This document shows positions 1 to 11,037 of a DNA stretch of 64,000 nt, one piece after another; position 1 is the stretch's first letter; every line of letters starts with the position of its first letter. Source of the stretch: Bursaphelenchus xylophilus. Lineage: Eukaryota > Nematoda > Chromadorea > Rhabditida > Aphelenchoididae. The notes below the pieces were generated by a model. It saw only the letters and a list, made by a program, of their open reading frames with translations, was not told the origin of the DNA and ran no database searches. A program made the translations under genes and the position numbers. Where the stretch lies: NCBI GenBank assembly GCA_904066235.2, contig CAJFCV020000002.1, positions 186,001-250,000 of the forward strand. The letters are read 5' to 3'.

Positions 1-4
1 GCAG

Positions 5-3000
5 ATGATGTCGGCTTCAATAAACCCCACGGCGGCTTTCTTTACTTCATACAGTCGCCCAGAAATTCCTCTCGATCCCAAAAAGGTTGAAGCTGCCAAT
101 GGAATCTACGATGGACTGTGTGTAACTCTTTCTCGCATTGAGTTCCCTGAAGTCAACAACTATTGGATAAAAACGATGCTTGGTGTAGATTTTAAAGATT
201 ATTATAAAACAGTTCAAGAAGACGGAGCCACCCTGATCGACTCAGTTCTGCTTGGATATGAGAGTTTGTTGGCGCAGGCCGACTGGGTAACATCAGAAAG
301 TCTTAAGGTACGTTTTTTTGCAACAGTATCAACATGATGAAAGCGAACGACTTTACCGTCGAAACACACATACTTTTACAGGGAGCAAAGTCGAAATTCT
401 CCCAAGTTGCCAAGGTTGTCGGAGTCCCCAAAGTTTCCGAGAGCCAGGAAGAGCTTGACAAACGTTATGCTCGCCTTAACCTCTACGCCTTCCAATCGTA
501 TGATTCTATAAAGTTTGCTGTCAATCAGTTCCGACGCAGCCTGCGTTTGGATGCGCTCAGCGATACCTACGTCCATCGTGAAGCTCTAAGCAACTTCTTC
601 ACGAGTGCCATCCCTGCCTACCAAGTTACTTCAAACTCTCTCGACTTGCCGTTGGGTGCTTTGAGACCGCCTGTACATGACCACTTCTGGCCTGACCCCG
701 TGAACTACGGCGCCTTAGGAAGTCTTGTTGGCCAGGGAGTTTCGACAGCTTTAGGTAAGTGAAACCCGTGAGCAAAAATTAAATTTTTGCTGTTTCCAGG
801 CACCATGGGACGACAACTCGATGGTGTCGGTAGCCTTAAGTCTTGGATGGATCAAAAAACCATCGAAGGATACAATAAGTTGAGGGCTTGCATTCAAAAC
901 CAGTACGGCGACTTTTGCGAAATGCGAAACGGGAATTCAGAATGTATGGACACATCAAATCATTCCACGGAGACGTACATTGGCGACGCAGGTGGTCTCC
1001 AAGCTGCGTATCGTGCTTACCGAAACGCCGTCGGAGTGAAAGGCCCGAAGCTGGGATTACCCGGAGATATCATAGGCCAATTTACAAGCGATCAACTCTT
1101 CTTCCTGTCGTTTGCGAAGACATTCTGTTCCGCGGATCGCCCGCTGGACAAGAAATACAGAGTTGTCGGGGCGTTGCAGAACTTCCCAGCATTCAAGGAC
1201 GCCTTCAACTGCAAGACCGGAGCGAAGTATGCACCAACCGAACACTGCTATGTATGGACTTCGGAAGTCAAGCCTTGTAAGTGTCTCTGAAAAAGATCGA
1301 AAATTATTTGGTGCAAATGCTGGTGGAAAATTTAATTTTTGTCAAGAAAGCTTTCAAACAATTTTGTACATTATTCACGCTATGAGAAGTCTCCTCTAGT
1401 GAGAAACAATTTTTCCAGCTCTGGCAGTTCCAACTACCACAACCACCGTACCTCCCCTCAATATCCCAGCCGCTCAAGAAGCGCCAAACGATGATTCCAA
1501 CTACGCTGAAGTTAGCCAGCTTCTTCTCCAATCGCTGGATGTCGAATCCAGCCCTTGCAACGACTTCTACGGCTACGTATGTAAAAATATTGTTGGCAAT
1601 GATGAGACTGAAGAGCAGTTGGCCACCCGAGCTGCTGCTGAGACCGTTCGGAGGACTCTGCGGGACGGCAAGATTGAGATTCCGCGAAAGGAAATTATCA
1701 CACAATATTATGAGTCCTGCCTGGCCTTGAGAAATGGAGAAAGGGCCAATGTGAAGGCTTCACTTGATGGGCTCTTTGCCAAGTTCAAGGAGGAAACAGG
1801 CGCTGACTTCCCAATTTTCTCAGACGACCCGCAGTTGGATGAGAAATTTGTGGAGAAGTCAATTGCGGTCTTATCCACACAACACCACCTCCCATCTTTG
1901 ATTCATTTCAAAATTGAGCCTAATCTCGAAACCACCGAATTCGCCTATCCTTCGCATCTGCTCCAGCTTGATGACGATGTTTTGATCTTCCCCCGGGAGT
2001 GGTATGCAGCTGAATCCGCATCCCTTCTTAAGCGTCACATTACTGGACAGATAGTGGACGTTCTCAGAAAATACGTTGAGGTCGGTGAGAAAGATCCAAT
2101 CGAATATGAAGCCGAAGCCGAAAGAATTTACCATTTGGAATACGTTCTGGCCTCGTTCATTCAAAAAGATACCAGCCGCTTTAACTTGAAGCAACGACAG
2201 CACATTGTGAATGTAACTACTTTGTCCCAAACCTATGCTAATATTGATTGGATCGTCTTGCTCGACAAGTTGTTGGAGAGCGCTCCATCGGCCGTGAGAT
2301 CAAAATTCTTGCAAGTGGAAAAGAAGGAAGGAGAGGCGGACAGAACAGTGCTGAATAAGGAGTACAAATTGAGTGTGAGCAACCCGAATGGGCTGAGGAG
2401 GATTCTGAATGTCTGGAATGAGGAGGGCGTTGACGTAAGCAAGGACGAATTGGCCAACTACTTCTACTTCCGAATTCTCTGGAACAACCGGTAAGTCGAA
2501 TAAGCGGATTTATCATCCCATAAAACACAGGGTGCGGCAAAAAAATGGAAACTTTTTTCATTGGTTCCCGACGCCAAAATTTTTAAGTGCAGCAAAATTA
2601 TTTTCATACCATTAAATTCTACGTAGTTTTCTCTCCTAGACCTTATAATTTCATGTCCATATCGGTTTATTAACATTCTTTTTTTGAATGTCAAAGAAAG
2701 GGACCTCTTAATAATGTTGCCCACATTATTGAGGCACGATATTTTCAGCGACGTCCTCAACGGCCGAGGGAGTGCCGAACTTTCCTCCAGCCTCAAGGGA
2801 TCCGAGTTGGTCTCATTGACATGCGCTCTGGACACTAGAACTGTTGGCCCACTTCACACCAAGGCCTACTTTGAAAGCTCAAATGTTGTCTTTGATGATA
2901 TTCATGAAAAAATCTCTCAGGTTGCCAACAATATCATCAATTCATTTGCTGTCCATATTCGGCAAGCTGGATGGATTTCGGAGGCATCTAAGACTTCAGC

Positions 3001-6000
3001 TATTGACAAGATCAAGAACGTCAAAATTCAGGCCATCGGGGATTTGGAGAGCCTTCAGGATGATGCTTTGAAGAGCTATTATTCCGAGTTCAATGAGACT
3101 GCGCAAAGTCCGTTGTTTGTATTGAAGAAGATCGCATTCAACCAATTCAAGGCCGGGAAAACTTTTGAAAAATTGTTGAAGGATTCGGTCAGAAGCGAGT
3201 TTGCCGGCACTGGTACTGAAGTAAGTTTGCGAAGGGCCAATAAGGCATACTTTGTCATACTTTGTAATCAAACGGTCGCAATGTTTTTTCAGGCTCGTCC
3301 AATCTATGATCGCTTCACAAACACTCTCACAATTCCTGCGGCATCTGTAGTCTCTCCATTCTTCGAACCGAAATACCCAAATTTCGTAAACTATGGAAGC
3401 GTTGGAGTCCGAATTGCTCATGTTTTAGCTCATTCGCTAGGTGAGAATTCTTATATGTGACATTTTTTCCGCATAAAATTGTAAAACACATTGCGGATAT
3501 CGGTTTAGATGAACTCGGAATCCAACTGGATGCAAGTGGACATTATAGTGATTGGTTTGCCGAAAAAACAACCGAGTTCCGCCGCATCAAAGACTGCTTG
3601 GAGAAACAATACGAAAAGTTCTGCCCGTTGGAACATACGAATTATCCTGACAAATGCCTTGGAAGTCATCAATTGATTGACGAAAATATCGCCGACAATG
3701 TTGGTAAGCCCTTTGCGACGTTTCCAATGCCTTCAACCCCAGCTAAACCTGTATAATAACGCACTTCAGCGGTTCACGTTGCGTACACCGCCTACGAATT
3801 GGCTAAAGATAATAAGGGGGCAGATCCAAGGTTCATACACCTGCTCCTTGGCCAGTTCAGCCCTGATCAGACCTTCTTCCTGGGATATGCCAGACAGTAC
3901 TGCGAAGGCAGAAAGGCCGACAGTTTGGTCCTCGGCGATTTGAGTGTCGGGAAAATCCCAGCTGAATTCCGAGTTCGAGGAGCGTTGCAGAATTATAGGG
4001 CTTTCAAATCGGCATTCAATTGTCCCGCTCGGAGTAATTACACATCCGAAAAGCCTTGCGAGGTCTTTACTGGAGCCGGCGGTATGTTTTCTTAGGGCTG
4101 GAAAATGTTGCTCCTACAGACCTTTGTCGTTTACCGTGCTGAGTTGGAAACATTTCGTTCAATGCTATCATGTTGAAGCCGTTAAATTTTCTAACCAGTA
4201 TTTTCCAGCTGTCCAAGTAAAGTCCTCTTCGTTGAACATCCGCGACAAAAAACAAATCGATCGCACTTACCCAGAGCCCCAATGGGAAGCCTTTAAAACA
4301 GCCGCTGAGTTCTTCAATTACTCAATGGATTTGACAGCCGACCCTTGCAACGACTTCTTCAAGTACGCTTGCGGCAACTACAAGAAGCCAAAGAGTTTCA
4401 CTGTGCTCAGAGAGAAGAATTTTCATAATCAAGCCAAGGCAATCAAGAATATTAATGTTGAGAACCAGGTAAGGAGTTCTAGAGCAATTTGCTAAAGATT
4501 TACTGGATTTATACCGTCATGTTTAGTCTTCAACTGCCCTGAAAAAGCTCCGGCAATATTACGATCAATGCGTTGTGGCATATCAAGACTTCCCCGGAAA
4601 GATTGAGAATGGCACGCAGGCATTGCGAGCCCTCCAAGCCCTCCGAACCGCTTTTGGCGGAGACTCGGTCAAGCCCACGATGTTCTACAAGACTGCTGAC
4701 AAATCGCAAACGTCAAAGTTAGAGCAAGCCATTGCGTATCTGCAGGTCCACGAGGGAGTCCAAACCTTGGTTACCGAGACAATCGAAGTTGATGGAGAAC
4801 ATGGAGCCGCTCGTCCAGGAACAAAACCGAAAATGTTGTATTTGGACGAACCCACGTTGGTGATGAGTAAGGGATATTATCAAGGGCAAACATGGACTGC
4901 GGAGCGGGTGAAATACGAAGAGAGACTTCTTAGAGTCCTCAAGAATTTCTTGGTCGTATACAAGAACACGGACTCGACTGCCGACGCGGATGAGACAAGA
5001 CTGAAGGAATATATTACAAAATTTGCTGAATTAGAGGAGAAATTGGCTAAAGCTCCATATGCAACTGATGAGACTACGAGGAGAACTTATACTTGCGAGA
5101 AGAGAAAGTTAAGCGACGCTGCAACCCAGTTCCCTTCATTCAAGACGAGTGATTATGTCAAAGAACTGATTAGGTTGAGCAAAACATCGCCGTTACAAGT
5201 CAACGACGACTATGAGATAGCATTCAAATGGACAACCACCTTCAAAAAACTCTGGGAAGATGTTGGCAGCAACAGTTTGGCCGATCAAGACACTTTGATT
5301 AACTATCTTTATATGCGACTTCTCCTGGCCAATGATGCTTGGATTCCAAGCGAACCCAAGAAGGCCACAGAGGACGTTGAACAGACCTGCGGGCAGAAGA
5401 CTCAATTCCAAATGATGTATGCCAATGGCAGAGCGTTTGCTGATTATATGTTCCCAACCGCCGAAAAGAAGAAATTTGCGTGGGAGCAGTTAAAGAAAAT
5501 GGTCGACGCAATTCGCTATCAATTCCAGGGAATGCTGGATGAACTCAGGTGGATCGACAGTTCGTCCAGGGAGTTTTTGAACGGGAAAGTTAGAGAGCTC
5601 CAAATCAATTTGTTGTATCCGGAATTCTCGTTGAAAAACGACGAGTTGGACAAATATTATGCGAGCTTCGAGGTTGGCAGCGACTATTTTGAATCGACAA
5701 AACGACTCACTCTTGACTTGAAACATCATGAATACAACTATTTGACGGAGGAAGGAAAGAATTACAGGGATGACTTTATTCAATGGCCCGGAACTGTGAA
5801 TGCTTGGTATGAGGTGAGTAGAACAATCATAAAGCCTTAGGAAATCATTTGAATTTATAAACTATCATTTTGAAATCTTTAGCCATTCTACAACTCGCTG
5901 ACTTTGCCTGAGGGTATTGTGCAACCGCCTTTCTACCATGCCTACTTCCCGACTTCGGTCAATTATGGAGGTCTCGGTGTGGTTACCGGTCATGAACTTT

Positions 6001-6671
6001 CTCATGCCTTTGGTAAGTCGACAGACTAATTTTTAACGCCTCGAATCTAGAAAGTTAATGGCTTTATCTTGGAAAAAATCAATCTTTCTGCAATTTAAAT
6101 ATTTGAAAAAATGATGACTAAACACAATATAAAAAATCTTTCAGATGACGAAGGAATTCAATGGGATGGAATTGGCAGACGCAATCTTACCGGCCTTTCG
6201 GAAAATGTCCGCCGCAATTTCACGGATATGGCGCAGTGTATTGTCGACCAATACGGTTCTTTCCAACCCTTGGATCCCGCGAAATACACTCCATCCAGAT
6301 TGAATGGAGAGAATACGCAGGGTGAGAACATTGCCGATAACGGCGGCATTCATGCCGCTTATCGCGCCTACAAGAATCATATCAACTTGAACGGCCAAGA
6401 ACCCCAACTTCCTCATCCGATCCTCAGCCAACTCACACACGATCAACTGTTCTTCCTCGGGTTCGCTCAGGTCTGGTGTCAGGCCGATGCCAAGCCGGAG
6501 GAGCTTCATAAACAAATTCTGACCGATCCACATTCCCCATCCATCTACAGAGTCATGGGAACGGTTCAGAACTACCCGGCGTTTAGGGAGGCGTTTAATT
6601 GTCCAGCCAATGCTCAATACACCCCGAACAAACATTGCAGTGTCTGGGTGCCGGATGGAGATCTGGTCTAG
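5..6671 (+). CDS. Tandem three-domain M13 (neprilysin-like) metallopeptidase, 5' truncated
   Basis: Twelve exons join in one open frame: 5-307, 382-754, 800-1276, 1419-2490, 2701-3220, 3293-3440, 3509-3703, 3770-4081, 4209-4468, 4527-5813, 5883-6012 and 6145-6671. All introns are GT-AG with matching phases. M13 enzymes are zinc peptidases that cleave short peptides, usually at the cell surface or secreted. Domain 1 (partial, to 1276) reads GQGVSTALG where GHExxHAF is expected, and its ENxAD glutamate is Thr. A Thr-rich linker (about 1425-1460) leads to domain 2 (to 4081), which has HVLAH (Glu lost) but keeps ENIAD. Domain 3 (about 4330-6671) is complete: NAWY, VNYG, GHELSHAFDD, GENIADNGG, DPHSP and RVMGT. 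PC.DF..Y.C starts of M13_N are visible at about 1548 and 4340. No stop, signal peptide or promoter separates the domains. The start lies outside the window. Confidence 0.9.
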
Positions 6672-6929
6672 TGTCATTTTTGTTGTCAGTTACTTTGTTT
6701 TTAGTAAATGAAAATATCGTTAAATTAAACAGAAAAAGCGATGATCGAAAGAGAAGAATTCAACGAGAGCTTGACTGATTCTTATCGTCACAGCTATCAG
6801 CATCTTTCAGCACATCCTTCAATGCACCCAGAATCTTGGCCTACGCATGATGCGGTACTTTTTGATACGGCAAAACTTGAACGCGCGAAAATATCGCCCC
6901 ATAACAAGATAAAGCATCTACAAATTTAT

Positions 6930-7715
6930 TTAATTAACAATATAATTCTCGGGTCTAGGCTCAGTCAACAATTGTTGAATATAGGGTTTCAAAACGTCGC
7001 CATGAACCCAAGCCGTTGGGTGGAATCTGAATCTGACCCTTCCTTCTTTGTCCACCAAGAACTTTTCAAAGTTCCAAGTAATGTCGTTGGCCTTGATGGG
7101 GTTGTACATCAATTCCTCCCGTTTCCCAATCTGATTCACGGTTGGTGGGCAATGACTTTTGAGGAACTCGTAGAGCGGGTGCTCATCCTTCCCGTTGACT
7201 TCAAGCTTGCCGTAAATTTGAAGGTTTCTGTGGGGTTTGAAGCGATTTCCGGGACGAACATGAGTGATACCTGAAGACTAAAGTTCGGCAATTAAAAAAG
7301 AGTTGGTTACCATTCATGATTTCATGATTTTCCGCTGGCTCTTGAAGAGCAAACTGGTTGCAAGGGAACGCCAAGATTGTCAGATTGTCACCATTCGATT
7401 CAAGAAGAGGATTGAAGTCCATATATTGTTGAGTGTAGGCTAAACACCATTGTAATCAAGGTAAAAATCTCAATCAAGCTTACCACAAAAGGTGGCGACA
7501 TTCACAATCAGCAAGACTTTTCCTCGGTATTGATTTAGATCAATATAGTCTCCATCCAATTTTTGGACACTAAAATCGTAGATGGTCATGTTCGTTGGCC
7601 AACATTTGGTCCATCGAGTGGTCTCGTCGATGAGTTGTGGCCCCGGCTGGACTGGATCATCAGAATAAACGAGACTGGCGAAGAAAAGAAGAGATGACAA
7701 AATTCGGAGTTGCAT
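6930..7715 (-). CDS. Secreted glutathione peroxidase, Cys type
   Basis: Three exons on the minus strand (7715-7484, 7439-7311, 7270-6930) give 233 residues, a normal length for extracellular GPx. Such enzymes reduce hydrogen and lipid peroxides. Residues 1-18 look like a signal peptide. VNVATFC places the peroxidatic residue at Cys77; this is Cys rather than selenocysteine, so no SECIS element is needed. [11 protein letters not shown] supplies the catalytic Gln (about 110), and [10 protein letters not shown] supplies the catalytic Trp and Asn. The introns are GT-AG and all phase 1. AATAAA (6925-6930) overlaps the stop codon. The gene converges on the M13 gene with about 260 bp between them. 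Confidence 0.92.
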
Positions 7716-9156
7716 ATTTCTAGAAAAATACCGTAAGCTTTCAAAATCGGATCAAAAAGAATACAAAAATTGCGAAATAAAGACCTCTCGATCAAAATAT
7801 TGACTTTGGACGACCGGGACCGATTGAAAATGAAATTTAATTTCGAAATTTCCTTTGAGCTTTTAAAAACTGCTTTGTGAAAAGATTCCACCAATAAATT
7901 TTTGAGTTCCAAAAACAGGCCCAGCGGCCAAACCGTCTCAAAACGTGCTTTGTAATTCAAATCGGCTGTCAAATTTGATGAATCAGGAAGAAATAGGAAG
8001 CCATTTTCATTGTGGAGCAAAACATATTGGATTAGCGCTTATGGGAAAGCTGATGAGACACTGATTTTTACATTTTTTTTTGTCCTTATTGCCTTAGTGT
8101 TCGGCTATAGTTCTCTAGCTCGCGGAAAAATATGTAACATTTACTAAAACGGATTGGCAACACTTTACGACTTTTAACGAGAGGATTGAGGCTTCTACAA
8201 AGGTAGTAAATGAAATATAAAACCTAAAGTTTGTGATATACAAAAAAGAGGCCATCTTTTGATATTATGAATAATCATCATTTGCGTACCGTCCTAGACA
8301 TTAAGTCCTTTGGGTAAAAAACACATTTCACACTCCACTTACCGTAATCCGGTAACCCTTAGCCCTAATCCCGTCCTGCCCCCACACGTCGGCCGGTTTA
8401 TATAGACGCGAAGCGGATTTGTTTGGTGTTCCAATCTTTCAAAACCGACTTGAGCACACGGAAAAGCGGTTGCGCTGGCGTCTTTTGTTCGGGGAGCAAA
8501 AGTCAACAAACTTTAAGCGTATGACGATAATATTCTCGCCATGCCCACATAGATGGGTATTGGGGCTAACAAACATCCATAGAGGTTCTTGTGGGAATTG
8601 TCATGTAGTCTAGTGAACTGGGAGTAGGGTAAGAGGACTTGTTTAGGAAATATTTTTGGAAGTAGGTCGTCTACTCTTTTATTATAGTTAAAAAAGTCTA
8701 GTCAGCAGTACGAAAGCCGTATTTAAAAAAAAATAATTTCGACTTTTCAAGTCTGCCTTCAATTTTTAAGTTAATAGGGATGATGAATCGATTGAGAACG
8801 TCATCATCCTCGAGCTTCAATATTTACTGTAACCCAATCCCTCTAACCCTTGGCTCAATCGAAACACTAGAAGTTCAAGCAAAATTAATCAATCCCCTCG
8901 AATCTTTTGTCAATCCCCCCACAAAACTTGGAAAACTTGATTACAAATAATAGGAGTGACGTGAAGACTACTGCACTATATGTTTTTATAGTCTCCGGAA
9001 TTATGGTTATTTGCCCAAAGGATCGCCGCAGGGCTCATGCTTGCCTCTGTGGTTCAAATACTGAAGATCACGGAGTAATAATTTTGGATTATGTTGACAG
9101 TCTGCAGCTATTACTCATTGCAATGCAAACACACTTCCGAAAATATAAATTTCAGG
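7716..9156. other. Gap between the GPx start and the collagen 3' end
   Basis: About 1.4 kb of AT-rich sequence. I see no coding exon with splice support. A TATA-like TATATAAA lies on the minus strand near 8397, but it is about 680 bp from the GPx start, so its link to that gene is doubtful. Confidence 0.5.
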
Positions 9157-9162
9157 TTTATT
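9157..9162 (-). terminator. Collagen polyadenylation signal AATAAA
   Basis: The plus strand reads TTTATT, that is AATAAA on the minus strand, about 42 bp beyond the collagen stop codon. Confidence 0.6.
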
Positions 9163-9203
9163 GCAGCATAAATACAACTTCAACGAACACAACTTAACAT
9201 AGT

Positions 9204-10250
9204 TTAGTATCCGGGAGCAGTGCGAGGTGGAGGGCAGTGATCACAACCGCCGCCATTTCCAGCCTCTCCGTCGGGACCGGCGCCTCCGGGGGTGCCGGGC
9301 TGTCCTGGCTGTCCTGGAGCACCCGCATCTCCGGCTGGTCCTGGTGGGCCAGGCCGAGAGGTTCCTGGAGCACCTGGCTGGCCGTTGGGACCGGCTGGAC
9401 CTGGTGGACCGGCGGGACCGGCTGGGCCTGGAATGCCGGGGACTTCGTTGACAGTGCCGGGCTGTCCAGCTGGACCGGGTTGTCCTGGCTGTCCATTGTT
9501 GCCGGGTGGTCCGGCTGGGCCGGGTGGTCCTTGAGTTCCTGGGTTACCGGGCTGTCCGTCGGGACCGGGCTGTCCGGGCTGTCCGTTGGGTCCCTTGGGT
9601 CCGGGGTTTCCGGCTGGGCCAGCTGGTCCGGCCGGGCAATCGAAGCAGAAGTCGGATTCAGATGGCTGGTGTCCGGCTGGGGCGTCTGGTCCGTTGTCTC
9701 CGTTGGGTCCGGCTTGTCCGTCGTTACCATCGTGTCCGTCTTCTCCGGGTGGGCCTGGCGGACCGGCTTGGCCAACGCCGCAGGAGCAGCTTGAAGAGGA
9801 AGCGGCGGCTGGGGCGGCAGCAATGGATCCGGCGGCAACTCCAGATTCTCCGCCGTATCCTCCAGCAGCAGCTGGGGCGGCGGTAACTGGCTGAGATCCC
9901 GGGGCAGCTCCTCCATATCCATCATCGGCGTAGGTGCCGGCGGCACGAGCGCGTTGCGACATCCTTCTTCCCTTACGTTGGCCTTGAGGGATTCTGCGAA
10001 CGGCGGCGTTACGCTTCTCACGAGCAGCTTGTTCTCCGTACAAGAATTTGTACTGTCCCCACAAGTTGTTGGTACGGTGAGTGCAGAACTCGAGCTCCTC
10101 GTCCAACTGAGTCTGGACATGTTGCATGTAGTTGTACAGCATCGGGACAATGATAATGGCGGTCAAAGTGGCGACGGTAGAGATGGCGACGGCGAGGAAA
10201 GTGAGCCGCTTGAAGGACTCGGCTTCGCGGATCTGCTCCTTGGACTCCAT
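9204..10250 (-). CDS. Cuticle collagen (single exon, 348 aa)
   Basis: A structural protein of the nematode exoskeleton. The N-terminal cuticle-collagen domain has a hydrophobic segment at about residues 18-40 and a following Cys (56). Basic sites REKR (77-80) and RKGRR (92-96) fit subtilisin-type processing. An Ala/Gly/Ser-rich spacer runs from about 103 to 154. Gly-X-Y repeats start near 161, are broken by a CFDC knot at about 202-205, and continue to the C-terminal CDHC knot and a PRTAPGY tail. The length and the three Cys clusters are usual for the family. The open frames on the opposite strand are shadows of the Gly/Pro codons. A TATA box lies about 57 bp upstream. The exact orthologue is not assigned. 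Confidence 0.95.
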   Translation of the reverse strand: MESKEQIREAESFKRLTFLAVAISTVATLTAIIIVPMLYNYMQHVQTQLDEELEFCTHRTNNLWGQYKFLYGEQAAREKRNAAVRRIPQGQRKGRRMSQRARAAGTYADDGYGGAAPGSQPVTAAPAAAGGYGGESGVAAGSIAAAPAAASSSSCSCGVGQAGPPGPPGEDGHDGNDGQAGPNGDNGPDAPAGHQPSESDFCFDCPAGPAGPAGNPGPKGPNGQPGQPGPDGQPGNPGTQGPPGPAGPPGNNGQPGQPGPAGQPGTVNEVPGIPGPAGPAGPPGPAGPNGQPGAPGTSRPGPPGPAGDAGAPGQPGQPGTPGGAGPDGEAGNGGGCDHCPPPRTAPGY

Positions 10251-10306
10251 GACTGCTGATGGAACCGAATGGACACGGTGTGTGGAGAACCCACGACTTC
10301 CGAAGC

Positions 10307-10314
10307 CTTTTATA
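10307..10314 (-). promoter_or_regulatory. TATA box of the collagen gene
   Basis: TATAAAAG on the minus strand, about 57-64 bp upstream of the collagen ATG; a strong consensus match. Confidence 0.7.
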
Positions 10315-11018
10315 CGCGTCTCCGGTCCGCCGCCACTTTACGGCCTCAGGGACAGCATTTTTTTGCGACGGAATGGGCGGAAGCGCTCCGTTGTTGCAAA
10401 AAAAAGTCAGCAATTTCGGTCGATGTGTGGGCTAAGTCGTCGAGGGTCGGAAAAAAAGTCATCGATGAAAACGAAAAAAAATGTCAGTCGAAAAAATGAC
10501 AATTCCTGAATTCGTGCTCTTTTCTTCGCGGTCCGTTGTAAACTCGGACCAACAATCGACGCCGCATTCCCTCGGGAGATCTGCGAGATTGTCGACGAAC
10601 AAACAAAAGGTCAGCGCGCGACGACATTCGCCTCACTTTTCGGGTTGTAAACGAGACGAACAAGGGCCTCGAAAAACGTTTGCGCTTGTTTACACTGACG
10701 AAAACATTGACAAACTCGGAGGTTTTTTTGCGCGCTGATAAGGCGAATTTATTGTTGAGTTTTTCTTTTCGTTAAGTCACCGCTCAACGAACGCGAAATT
10801 TATGCGACATTTTTGGGAAAAGGAAGTTTTTTCGGGAGGTTCGAATTCGAAATAACTGGGTGACAATCAATTGGAAATTAGTGTAAATAACACTCAACTG
10901 GTTTGGGAGATTTCTCGGAATTTTGCAAAATTTACTAACCAGTCATCACACTCATATAAAGCGTTAGAAAAATTAATGTTCTTCCAAACGGAAGCGAGAT
11001 TTTCATGATAGTTTAAAG
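10315..11018. other. Collagen 5' flank and lipase 3' flank
   Basis: No gene seen. The part next to the collagen is relatively GC-rich and probably regulatory; the part from about 10740 onward is AT-rich. The lipase poly(A) signal is at 11019-11024 on the minus strand. Confidence 0.4.
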
Positions 11019-11024
11019 TTTATT
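11019..11024 (-). terminator. Lipase polyadenylation signal AATAAA
   Basis: AATAAA on the minus strand, 14 bp beyond the lipase stop codon. Confidence 0.6.
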
Positions 11025-11037
11025 TACGGTCAATATT

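Noticed and set aside
888..1399. Alternative-frame proteins of 95-130 codons over the M13 exons
   Set aside because: The M13 frame is supported by motifs and splice phases; these are shadows.
9227..10259. Several long plus-strand open frames opposite the collagen
   Set aside because: They are antisense shadows of Gly-Pro-rich codons; the minus-strand collagen is complete with N-domain, Cys knots and TATA box.
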